The translations under genes and the position numbers were made by a program. A stretch of 64,000 nt of DNA from Atriophallophorus winterbourni (Eukaryota; Platyhelminthes; Trematoda; Plagiorchiida; Microphallidae), in the NCBI GenBank assembly GCA_013407085.1, contig JACCGJ010013492.1, positions 1 to 64,000 of the forward strand. The letters are read 5' to 3'. The notes beneath the pieces were generated by a model, which had not been told where the DNA came from, made no database searches, and saw only the letters and a program-made list of their open reading frames with translations. Numbering within the stretch: the stretch's first letter is position 1; each line of letters starts with the position of its first letter. Of this stretch, positions 8,481 to 19,003 are shown piece by piece.

Positions 8481-11055
8481 TATTAAAGTCAGAATAACTC
8501 TTGAACTTACGTAAACTGTAAGATCGTTTACAAAGTTGCGAAAGTTTATTGTGCCTAGCAATTAGCCTCTAGGCAATTCGCACAATATCACCGGTTGATT
8601 AGAACGTACCTACGTTTAACTGAGTCAAAGTTCTCTTGAAAATCTAGGTAGCGTTTTTCAACAATTTTCCTTAGTAGAACCGCAATGTCTCTTCATTAAC
8701 AAAGCTCTAAACGTTCGTTGAGCAGAATATTTCTTGGCATCACATAGTGAAGAATTAGCTAACGGATACTTAAAATCTTAGTGTCAAATGATTTTTTACC
8801 TAACACTTGAAAAGAGTTCCGTATTTCGGTATATGAAAACTGTGACCTTTTTAAATAGCAGCATGGTAATGTTGCTGCAAAACATTTGCTGACGACAGGA
8901 ATTCACTTCGTCGCGAGGGTTGTACAAAACTTTATATATTTATGTCTTGTTGTACAAAGTATCTACCTTGATTATTATTATATAGTGTCTAGGTCAAATG
9001 AATTAAATTTATCCAGTTTTGACGGATTTTCGGTGACAATTTACAAATAATTTTCAAAAGAGCTGAATAGACTTGTAATACAACCGATAGTTTTTAAATG
9101 GTTACCTGGATTGCGTCGATAAAAACTGCATTAGAACTTATGCAAAGCATCGGCTTACCCTGTGCATCTTAAACCGTTAGGCCATCTTCAACCTTCTAAT
9201 GTGCCTATTCCATCTCTCAAAGATCGCTTGCATTAAACTTAGACATTAAAAATTAACCTGGTATTTCGTAGCAAGTCCGAATTCAAAATCTCATCTATCT
9301 CTCCTTTGCCACGCAACATATTAATTTCCGGTTCGTATACGCTGCAGTAGAGATCCGTGAGTTTCTGAGAATATGAAGTCTCTTCAACTCTGGTCACGAG
9401 CTCTGGTAGCTTTGGAATAGACGCGCACTACTAGGAAGGATTTTAGTGGTTTAGTAAAATATTCTTACAATTGGTAATAAACCCCCTCATAACATTCTTG
9501 CTGAGTTTCATTTATTCTGGTGATATTTATCATACAGTAGTTCCTGGTTGCTGACGATTTCATTGTTTAAAAAAATTATTAATTTTAAAGAGGAAGTCCA
9601 CATCGCTTCAATTACAAACTACCCATGATACAGTACATCAGGTTTGGTGCTTGAAAAAGATGACCACATATTGGTGATATTTCAGTATTTAATTTTGTTG
9701 AGAGCCTGTGCTGTTTTAACGGGATTTTTCTTTACATTTTTTACTTGATGTTGGCAAAAATCGGTAAAGCGCATCCAGTTTGTAAGTTCGGATGTTGTGT
9801 GCAAAAGTATACATTTGTCAATTGTAGAAATTTTAGGTTCATGATCTAGAAACACGTTGCGATACTGCATTCAAAAATCGTTGTTAATTAATTAATCTCC
9901 AATTAACAATGGTTTTTAATTTAAACGAGTCACATATGTTAGATTACAAATGTTGACTGACAGAACTGTAATCGAAATATAAGTAGTATCAAAGACAGAA
10001 CGAAGTTTTTGAATTTATCAAGATCAGCGCAGCATTGCTTGCGCTCAGTTATTTTTGAATTGCATAGGCATATTCGTTTAAATAATTTCCAAGTACCTTA
10101 ATTTCCAAGTATCTTATAAGATATCTTAGGCATACTAGATAAAACGATATACAAAAATGTTCAAAACGTCAAACAAATAAACAAAAGGGGGCGTCACCAA
10201 AGTTGTAAACAGGGATTGACTGTCGAATGTTCAATTTCACGACGATCGGGAAGTTCTTCGCCAATTTCTGCTCAATATAGCATCAATTTCGTTTCTGTCT
10301 CAAGTTATATTTTTTCAATTGGATTCGCGTCACAACCTGTCTTCTGAATGCTATAGTATTTGTCTCAACCGGAGAAGACGCAAATAGTGGTGTTGCTTGA
10401 ACGAATGATGCTGTTGAAGGCTGGCATCATGCAATACAGTCACTCTCTTCTCACCTACATCCCACCATGTAGACATTTCCTAACGGTTTGCGAAGGGATT
10501 GCCGACAGCATACGGCCTCTGTTCTTTAAGCAAGTGCAAAGTTTCATATCAAACAGAAGAAGAAGTATGCTCAGATATGAGCCAGGACATCTCGTGCAAT
10601 TCAGCGATATTCAACTACGGAAAGATTGACGTTTTTAACATATTCCCTCCTAAATATATTTTTTTGAACGTATTCTGCAAGTTATTAATTTAGGGATTAC
10701 GTGTCTGGTGATTAAGTGACCGGCAAACCACCAGAATAACTTGGGTGAATTGATGAAACTCTGCACTGTGTTGAATCTAAAATCGATCTACCCGGTTTCG
10801 TCGGTAATATTTAATATTTAATATTCAAAAAGACTGAGAATGTATTGCGACTTCAGAAAGATTGGACAAAACCACACAAATACATTAATTGTTCAACTTT
10901 CTTCAAGATTTTATGAACCAAAATGTTACCTTTTCGTCCGATGATGGCGAACAATAAGAAAACAGTTGTGAAATGTGGTTGCATTGCGATGTGAGAAGAA
11001 ATATAAATCTGGCGTTTAAAGCGTTTTACGTGCATGACATGAAATCACTAAGTGA
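8481..11055. other. Intergenic DNA, no feature recognised
   Basis: AT-rich DNA with short chance open frames only. The frame at 10360-10629 (89 codons) has no motif I recognise and no splice context. Confidence 0.5.
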
Positions 11056-11057
11056 TT

Positions 11058-11112
11058 TGGTACTTAATCATCGTAGTCTTTTGTAAGAACCCTATTTAAC
11101 AATGGCTCGGAA
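11058..11112 (-). repeat. Fragment of hammerhead repeat, subfamily 2
   Basis: The minus strand contains GTTAAATAGGGTTCTTACAA followed by AAGACTACGATG, matching the palindrome region of subfamily-2 units near 28833 and 32268. No ribozyme core is present. Confidence 0.5.
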
Positions 11113-12719
11113 ATGTTATAACATTTTTCATCTATTTAATTTTGTCTGAATCTGATCATAGCCATCAATGTTGTCTAACGTAAAGACAGCAGAAATGTTG
11201 CTCACTTCAGCCACGCGGGCTTAATAGACTCATTGGTCTCTGTTGCATTAACCGATCAATTATAGCAAGTCATTAAATAGCTCAGCCAAATAATATATAG
11301 AAGATCTTCATTCTCAAACAACCAGAAGGATGGTAAAATTTACAACATTTTTGATATATTTCCAGATTCAGCACTTATATTACTATAGTTTTAGGTATGA
11401 ACCGACGAAAGCTTGTCTCGCCATTCAATATAAATTCTTCTAATTAAATAGCAGTAAAATAAACTCTCAAGATTCGGCCAGATGTCGGAAACGGTTCCAC
11501 TAAATTTTATTGTAAATTCCCATATTTTCAGGGAAACATTTGACGAAAGCGAATGAATCCATTTTCGTATTTCTCATCATGGTTTACAAGATTATGAAAA
11601 TAGTAATGGATCTGCTCAACATCAACCAATTAACAAAAATCAATGTCATGTGTTGTTACTTAAAATTAGTGGATATGGATGTTGGCCATAGTAAGGAAAG
11701 ACCACGGACTTGTCGATTTTGGATGCATAAGCTTGGTCGTCTCAGCTGTTTGCTGTTTCATTCGCCAATTCTTTGAGAAAGGCTGCGAGGTATCGTAGAA
11801 ACGACCGAGAACGCCTTTCCAGGCTTTTACTTGTTGACGTATCTTTTAGATGAGCTAGAATTGAACTGTTCACTTTCTTAGAACAGCCTTTGCTTAACCT
11901 ACAAGTTTTGTTTTCGAACATTCGTTGTACTGGTTTTTAAGGTATCTTGCTCCAAAAGAACAGGTGAATCAATAAATACACATTCAGTTTGCGTGACGTG
12001 ACAACGGGTATTTAAGCTGCTGTCCGACTGCCGGTTTGCTGGTAAAGATTATTCCAACTTTTCCAGGGGTGAAGGTTCTGTTTAATATTTGTTCGAGGTG
12101 CCTTCTGAGGTGCCTTCTTTGAATTGAACCCAAAGATATTATATACGGTAATGTTCGTGCAGATATACGTTTTGTAATTTGGCGTATATATCGTTAAATA
12201 AAGCATAATCAGATATATTTCTATTTTCGTACGCATGTATTGTGAAGCTTAACGAGAAATACCTGAAATGAATTCATTCGCGTTCACCAATGAACAACCA
12301 AATTTTGCAAAAAGTGTAGAAAACTACTTCCAGTATAAATAAGCGGATCTGTAAAACTCTTTCTCGAATTCTGTAAGACGAATCTTCATGTTCCGGAATG
12401 TAATGATCTCTTCACATTATTTCTGACAAAAGAAAAACAACAGACCCCCAAACTCAGAATCATAACTGTATATATCTGTAGCTTTAACATAACCGTTCAA
12501 TGATGCCTAAATTTAAAGATAAATCTTTCATAAAACATTTAGCCCCTTCCATGGTATTTCACTTTTTGACTCCCCAATTTACCTCAATTATTCAATACAG
12601 AATTTTTCACACTACTGTATAAATTTAGCAATGGACAATATCGAGGCCTACGCAATGAAACTTGGTCGAATCATTTATTTAATTTACTCGCTAATAAATC
12701 TAATTTTGAAGGTGTTCTG
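11113..12719. other. Intergenic DNA, no feature recognised
   Basis: AT-rich sequence without a recognised gene or repeat. The 78-codon frame at 11540-11776 has no recognisable domain. Confidence 0.45.
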
Positions 12720-13215
12720 ATCACAAGATTTTGGCTGATATGCAGAAGATAATCCTTCACCGCAACACAAGAACAACAAGCGCCAAAAAGTTCATCCACG
12801 TCTCTCGCGAACCCATAATAATCTGGGTATTGGAAGGATTCCATTAGAACTTTTCATCTTTATCAGCATGAAAAGAATGAGAAATGTCAGTCACTGTCGA
12901 ACGATATGCAACTTTTTAATGTCGGTTAAAGTATCCCAGATTGGTGAGGGCTTGAAACGAATAACTTGATACTAAATCATGTGACCAAGCAGATCGAAGT
13001 GACAATCGGACATACAGGTTGAGTACAAAGCTGTGAGAACGAGATTGGCCTATATAAGAGGGACCTGTGTTGAATTCTTTGTTATATAAACACGTTTAAA
13101 CAAGTTGCGTTATCTCGTATTGTTGGATTCTGAGGTTAACGTGATTAGCTCTGGGGTGAATCTAGACACAATCTTCAACTGGGAATGAAACGCTTGAAGT
13201 GGCGTGGCTAATGTT
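12720..13215 (+). repeat. LTR-like repeat, copy 1
   Basis: Diverged relative of 23293-23830 and 44511-45045. Shared landmarks in order are GATATGCAGA, AACACAAGA, GAACCCATAATAATYTG, AACGATATGCA, CAGATCGAAGTGACAA, a TATATAAG box at 13051-13058, and RGGGTGAATC near 13154. A TATA box followed by a poly(A)-like signal suggests LTRs. No internal coding region is adjacent, so this looks like a solo copy. Confidence 0.5.
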
Positions 13216-13357
13216 GCATCGAGTATCCCTGAAACTTGTGTAATTTAACGTAATTCAAAGTAATTCAAAGTTTTAATAGTCCAAAAAGCAAACACTTTAC
13301 AGTAACCACAGATTAAAAATATAGGGAATTCATAAAAAAACAACACATGTTTTATAC

Positions 13358-13415
13358 ATATGTTATGTTTTGTTATGTTATGTTATGTTATGTTTTTGTT
13401 ATGTTATTATATGTT
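13358..13415. repeat. (TTATG)n microsatellite
   Basis: Consecutive TTATG pentamers with minor interruptions, within the 3' UTR of the CR1-like element. Confidence 0.85.
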
Positions 13416-13603
13416 TTATACATATACATGGAAAGTCAGCACGTGTATTCAGGTGCAAGGTTGGATTTGGTCAGCATATACTTATCAAGTTCAGCCTTGA
13501 ACATGTTCAGGCTTGTTGCGCAAATGATATGTGGGGGCAGAGAGTTCCATATAAAACAAACTCGGACAGCAAAGAAAAACCTTCGACAATTTGATCTGAA
13601 GTG

Positions 13604-14164
13604 TTAAATAATTAACTTGTATTCCTGTGATCTGCTACAACGTGCTTCTTGCCGATGAAACAGGTGTTCAAGTGGGTGATCCACTGTATGCAAAATGTTG
13701 AACAGCAGGATCAAGTCACCCCTGAGACGACGGTACGAAAAGTCAAAGAGGTTCAGAGTTGCAATCCGCTCCTCGTATGGCCTGTTGTATAGCACGGTCA
13801 CTAGTTTTGTAGCGCGATGGTATACCCGTTGCAGCGAGTTCATGTCCTTTTGTAACCATGGGGACCGTGCTCGAACAGGATACTGCATTATTGGTCTGAT
13901 ATAGGTGTTAAATATACGTGGGAGTATCTGCTTTGAGAAACGACCAAAGATCCTTCTGAGCAATGCTAAGCTTTGGCAGGACTTTTTGTATACAACAGAA
14001 CACTGCCGTGAAGATTTCAAGTTACTGCTAATCCACACACTTAGGTCTTCCTTTTCAGTAAGCCATGAAAGTTGTTGGGATCCCAGAGAGTATGTGTATT
14101 CGAATGATTTACCGACGTTTAACATTTTACATTTTTGGATGTTGAATGGTAAGCAGTTCCGCAA
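13604..14164 (-). pseudogene. CR1-like RT C-terminal domain
   Basis: An open stretch of 186 codons without a true N-terminus. Motifs: SWLTEKEDLSVWISSNLKSS, RIFGRFSKQILPRIFNTYIR, YHRATKLVTVLYNRPYEERI and RRLRGDLILLFNILH. This is the thumb/connection part after the FADD box. It has no start or promoter of its own and is a remnant of a longer polyprotein. Confidence 0.75.
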
Positions 14165-14770
14165 GGACTAATTATGAAGTGCTTCGAGATTTTTTGGAGA
14201 ATTTGGCGATGTTCTTTGGTGCGTATGCTAGTCCAGACTTTGATGTCATCCGCAAATCAAATGATTTTGCTGCGTACGATTTCGGGTATATCGTTCGCGT
14301 ACACGAGGAAGAGTATTGGCCCCCTAGACTGAACCTTGAGGTACGCCACTTGTAACTTCTACTTTGCTGGGAAGTGCCCCATCAACCATAACCCTTATAA
14401 CTCTACCAGTCAAGTAATCCTTTATCCATGCCAATAGCCTGCCACACACCCCGAGCTGCTCCAATTTTTTAGTAGTATGCTGTTGTTAACACGGTCAAAA
14501 TCTTCAGACATGTCCAAGTAACAAGCATGGATAATGCATCCATCGTCCACGGCTCGAGTCCAATTATCAAGAGTTATGAGAAGATTGGTGATACATGAGT
14601 GTCTTGTCCTGAATCCGTGCTGTGCGATGGAAATCAGCCTTTTTTTCCAAATGTTTAATGAGTTCGTCAGCTACAAGTCGTTCGAGAACTTTAGAGAGCA
14701 ATATGTAATACATAAGGGGGGGTTAGAACAGGGCATTGAACTAAACATACTCATCGGGCTTAGACGTGAA

Positions 14771-15675
14771 ATATGAACAGGTTCAGATCTTATGCTGTCT
14801 ACGGATAGTAATTCAAATGACCTTCGAATGGGTGCTTTTAAATTCTCAAAACTTCAAGAAATGACTGAAAGAGTGACTTTCGGCGCGAACTATTTTAGAG
14901 CTATAAAACAGGTCTCCTGTTACCGTGATCCGAATTATTTGGAAAGATTTTCGAATAAAGACATTTTTTGCTTGAGTATTCCATACGTGTCTGTTTCCTT
15001 TGGAATGCGGTGCCTCATATTATTATAAATATCGTTCCGAGCGTCGAGATAATTATTAAAACTTTGGACAGATAATTGTCGAAATACGATATGACTGTAG
15101 TCGTGTATCAACTTACGATTAGCATGCAACTCGACCATATGTTGCAGTACATGATTGTGAAATATTTCTTTTTCACCAATGAATGTTCACTATGCAGTGA
15201 TATTTGTGAATCAAGTGCTTTTAGTCACCATAATTTCTTGAATTTTAATAATTATTTTCCAAGAAGATAGTGAAAACCCCCTTTGTTAATGTCAGTAACC
15301 ATATAAATCACGAAATAATCCGAAATTATACTGAGACACTTTATTGTATTCATCCACAGTGTGTTAGTAATAATTAACGTAATCACCGAAGCACATAGTT
15401 GAGATTGTTCTCAAATGCGGAGAAAACAATTCGAGATCGTCTGGCACTTGGACGTCATAAATACTTTGGTGCAAAGCTCTACTTGATGAGGAGTAGAAAT
15501 ATTGGTAAAATCAGCGGATACTAAAATTCGAAATCCGGATTAGAGTTTAAAACTGGAATACAGGGTTTTGAGCATACAAACGAATCTTTCGTCAAAAAAC
15601 ATGCTCATGAATCGACAAATTGCAATGGTCTATAAATAAACATCTGTTTTCTCAATTAGAAATTTGATTCAAAAC
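14771..15675. other. No feature recognised
   Basis: AT-rich intergenic sequence with only short chance frames. Confidence 0.45.
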
Positions 15676-15960
15676 ACAATTTTACAATATACTGATATTT
15701 TGGTGCTCCGGGAACGGTCAAACGTATTTGCAATTGAAAGCCTTTATCGCGTTGAACACAATAAACGTACGTTTGACCAAAGTAATGTGTTGCTCACATC
15801 CCCCGCACTTACACACCAATACCGGTTTCTGGCTGTTTGCCATCATCAGGTGGAGACAGTAAGATTAGGTTCAATGAGCCTTGAAACAGTGGATAAGCAT
15901 AAATTTGTTTACGTTTGACGAATTTAAAAGATTTATAAGTTTCGTACAACGAACCTTATT
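15676..15960 (-). repeat. Hammerhead repeat, subfamily 2 (single unit)
   Basis: On the plus strand the landmarks are GTTGCTCACATCCC, then ACCGGTTTCTGGCTGTTTGC, CATCAGGTGGAGACAGTAAG, TTGAAACAGTGGATAAG, and a palindrome-type TTTCGTACAACGAACC at about 15940. The same order occurs at 24.5, 28.7 and 32.3 kb. Confidence 0.65.
15812..15857 (-). ncRNA. Hammerhead ribozyme, intact core (subfamily 2)
   Basis: The minus strand has CTGATGA, a four-pair stem II UGGC/GCCA with loop AAACA, GAAA, a two-pair stem III with loop CG, and GUA with cleavage predicted at 15820/15819. Stem I CCA/UGG pairs, with the first position mismatched. Confidence 0.65.
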
Positions 15961-17249
15961 TAATGGTGAGTTCAAAGGAATACTTTGTTAAAAACGTCAA
16001 ACTATATTAGGTTGATGTATAGTAGTTGATGTATAGTACAGAATGTTTGCAGGATATTCGGAATTTCAATTGAGCTCAGTACTAATGGTTTTTTAAAAAG
16101 AGTTAGCATTGCCGAAATCTGTCCCAGATTGAAAATTTCCCCTTTCAGAAATTCAAGAAAGCTTCCCATAGCAAAACCTGATCAGCTTTGGGCAGTTATT
16201 TGACATTAAAGTGCATGTGAATTTGGCACTTGCAAAACTATTCATTCCACTCAATTTATTCGAAAGACCGCAATTCATTCTGCGGATTAATCAACTCATT
16301 TTCGATTGAAACAATGGAAATTAAAATTGATTTTGAAGTAACCAGTTTTACAACCTTTAGAAGTCAATGGATTCAAATATTTTACATCCAAGTAGGGCCA
16401 GGTTTAGGATCGATCTTATTTACAGCTAATTAACTAGATGTAGGAATCAAATTATTCATTACTTAAAAATAATCATATTTTGAAAACGATCAAAGTGTCT
16501 GTAGGATGAAATTTCAAGGAAAATAATTCCTCAATAATGCCGAACACAAGTTTTCACTCGTAAACGTTTCCCATCATGATGCCGCGTGCCATTTTGTTTA
16601 AATCAACATAACACACACTAGCGCTAACAACAACGTGAACGTCTGAAAAACCCACGTAGTGACGAACCACGATATATTACGTTCCAGATTACTGATCTCG
16701 AAGCTCTTTTCCTTTTCGGTAAATTGCATTGCTCTGATTTATATGGAACGAGCAATACGAGCGGGAACATTACGCGACAGAAAATTAATAATTGTTAGTG
16801 GTAACGCATCGCGAAGCATTCACAGGAATACGTAAGTCTATATTTCCTTACAGATTTTATTTATGCGTATTTCCAAACATTCTATTATACTCTTAGTATA
16901 TGCATAGAATATTACGCTTTACATGCGGCTTACCACTGCAAATCTAACCACAACGTTAGCGCAAAATGTTTTTCGCTAGAACCATCTTCGAGATTTCGAG
17001 CATATTTATTGGTGCATAACAAGAGAAATACACACCAGCAAATGTTACAATGACCCCGTTGTTCACAGTCGATGAGTCAAATGTAAAGGAATAATTGTTT
17101 TGCAGCTCGAAGTTGAAATGTGACCCTGGCGTTTTTGCATCTGAAATTGAATTTGATAACGTTTCGTCACGATATGTGATTTGGAATGTTGATGGATTGT
17201 TAGAAACAAAATTTACGTAGAATCAGATCAAAATGTTCACACAAATAGC
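15961..17249. other. No feature recognised
   Basis: AT-rich intergenic DNA; nothing coding that I can support. Confidence 0.45.
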
Positions 17250-17304
17250 CAAATATGTATGTATGTATGTATGCGACTATGTATGTATGTATGTATGTAT
17301 ATAC
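17250..17304. repeat. (TATG)n microsatellite
   Basis: Runs of TATG interrupted once by GCGACTATG. The following 100 bp (GTATATACAATCACT, GCATAACAACAA) recurs in diverged inverted context near 19370-19430, suggesting a dispersed repeat around it. Confidence 0.85.
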
Positions 17305-18255
17305 AATCACTTTGCATAACAACAAAAGTTTATGATCATAGCGTTAGAATGGAAACAGACTTGCATTAAATGGGTTTGGCAACCGCTTAGTCATTTAATG
17401 GTGAATTTTAGTAATAGGATCGTATGTTTTGAAAATTAATTCTGTATGGCTAATGATAACCAATGTAATCAGTTGACGGGCTGTCGGCAATCACTTACAA
17501 ATTTCAATTATACCCATACTCATCTACACCCCCATGGGTAGGATCAAATCCTAGCGCAGAACCCAGATTTGGTGGGTTTCTATTTCTGTGAGGAGGATGT
17601 TTCGTCGCCATTTCAAACGTGGCCTGTTTCCCGATTCCATTTCCACTCGGGGATTTTTGAACCAGTGACTGTAAAATCAAAAATCATTGGTAAAACGTTT
17701 CAGCTGGAAATGCGAAAAACGGAATATGGAAACCAAAGTTATAAAATAAGGGAATATTTGTATTTATTTGCAAAAATTTCACAAAAATTTCGTGTTTATT
17801 GTTATTCTAAAGTCAGCAAAAACAAAACATTTATATTATGGAGTAAATTTTGAGAGCTTACACACATAAAAATTAAACATGTGAAGACATTTTCTACAAT
17901 CATTTTTATTGAATCGCAACGATTATCAGCCGAATTTGATTTAGAACGTTAATAAAAGTAAGGCACTGTATTGTATATTGATAGCGGTTATAATTCGATC
18001 AATATATGGTTCACGTTAAACCAACGATATATATGAGTCAAATCCAAAATTTACAGATAGCATCTTTGAAAATATCGTTTAACGTGCAATAATATTCTGT
18101 GTCAATTGCATCTGAAAACAGACTCTTTGGCGCTGATTATTATACGCAACCTTATTTATTATAATTTTCTTAGTAAGTTAAAAAACGACTATGAATGTTG
18201 TATACAGAAACGATTTAACGTGCGGAACATTCAGCAAATGTGGAGCAAACACTTC
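17305..18255. other. No feature recognised
   Basis: AT-rich; the 94-codon frame at 17569-17853 shows no recognisable domain. Confidence 0.4.
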
Positions 18256-18259
18256 GCTG

Positions 18260-18530
18260 CACAAAGATATAATCTCATCAATTTGTTTTTGGCCTCCTTC
18301 GGTCGGTATCGAAAATGGAGGTACATCACAATCGCTCGATTTTTTTAAGGACTAAACAGTCCGATTCGGGAGGAAGAATCTTTCATGCAGCACTCGCAGC
18401 GATAGGCAGTACTTTGCATAATGCCTCCAATGTGAGCAGTCAAGAGCAAGTTATCCCAGCTCGCGGGGCCAATGCCATATCACTTATGCAAACGTCCTCG
18501 TACCGCAAGTGCGGTCTGCCCTAATTTCAA
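18260..18530 (-). mobile_element. RTE-type element 3' fragment
   Basis: On the minus strand this matches 29670-29960: GAGCTGGGATAACTTGCTCT, CTCACATTGGAGGCATTATG, CTCCCGAATCGGACTGTTTA, then ATTGTGATGTACCTCCATT and CCGACCGAAGGAGGC. The middle is deleted relative to the other copy. It lies 3' of the transporter gene. Confidence 0.6.
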
Positions 18531-18915
18531 CTCACCTTAGAGTAGATCTTTCGGAATACGACCATTTTCCATTCTGTAGACGTGGCCCTCAAGTTAAACT
18601 GTCCGTATATTCTTCAAAACGAAACAATTATTACGTCTGATGAAAGTACCCTCTGGTGAGTCAAAATTGTGATGAGCATGCTGAACAGTTGATGAGTTTT
18701 ACGGTAGTCACTTATCGTTGCAAGGTTTGATTTCACATCTGTGATATTGATGAAGTTAATCGGGAAACGTCTCATGAAGTGATGTTCTTTTTGTCGATAT
18801 ACTTCCTTACTGTCTTCATCCCAGTCACACTTATTTCTAACCAAAATGTGAATCAGGAGAATACGTTTTATCCCGTGAAATAATAAATTGATTTGAGCAG
18901 AGCGTCAGGACTCAC

Positions 18916-19003
18916 CCTTTCTTCCTCTTTTTTCGGCGGATTTCGCAACAATAGAGTTAATGGCGCGTAAAGTAAACATATTATTGAGATGACCCACAGC
19001 ATC
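18916..19003 (-). CDS. VMAT: VMAT exon 12: TM11 (equivalent of VMAT2 TM11) and start of C-tail
   Basis: The exon encodes (W)[19 protein letters not shown] followed by [10 protein letters not shown], aligning with the last VMAT2 membrane segment and the RSPPAKEE that follows it. Where mammalian VMATs have an Asp in this helix (IIDILFAP), the sequence reads [15 protein letters not shown] donor follows AGG. If it is used, the tail continues in an exon I could not identify; if not, the frame reads 15 more codons to a TAA at 18868-18870. Mammalian VMATs have a longer acidic tail. Confidence 0.85.

Larger units (their letters stand above)
13225..14770 (-). mobile_element. CR1-like element (3' half) with RT pseudogene
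   Basis: The element reads leftward. Near 14280-14650 are RT motifs (LDMSEDFDRVNN-like, [11 protein letters not shown], FADDIKVW-like) broken by frame changes. 13604-14164 is an open 186-codon C-terminal frame with SLGSQQLSWLTEKEDLSVW, RVYHRATKLV and RRLRGDLILLFNILHTVDHP. The 3' end at 13225-13300 has TTGAATTAC-type tail repeats and the TTTTTGGACTATTAAAAC box shared with 28300, 45640, 58240 and 62440. It is truncated near 14770. Confidence 0.8.

Noticed and set aside
10360..10629. 89-codon plus-strand frame read as a possible mariner-like fragment (EKTQIVV)
   Set aside because: Only a few residues resemble mariner N-termini; there are no DDD/E motifs or inverted repeats nearby.
17250..17304. 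CRISPR-like array
   Set aside because: This is a simple (TATG)n microsatellite in a eukaryotic genome; there are no spacers.
18614..18844. Terminal exon of the transporter
   Set aside because: Joined in phase to exon 12 at the one visible acceptor it gives an immediate stop, and it does not resemble known VMAT tails.
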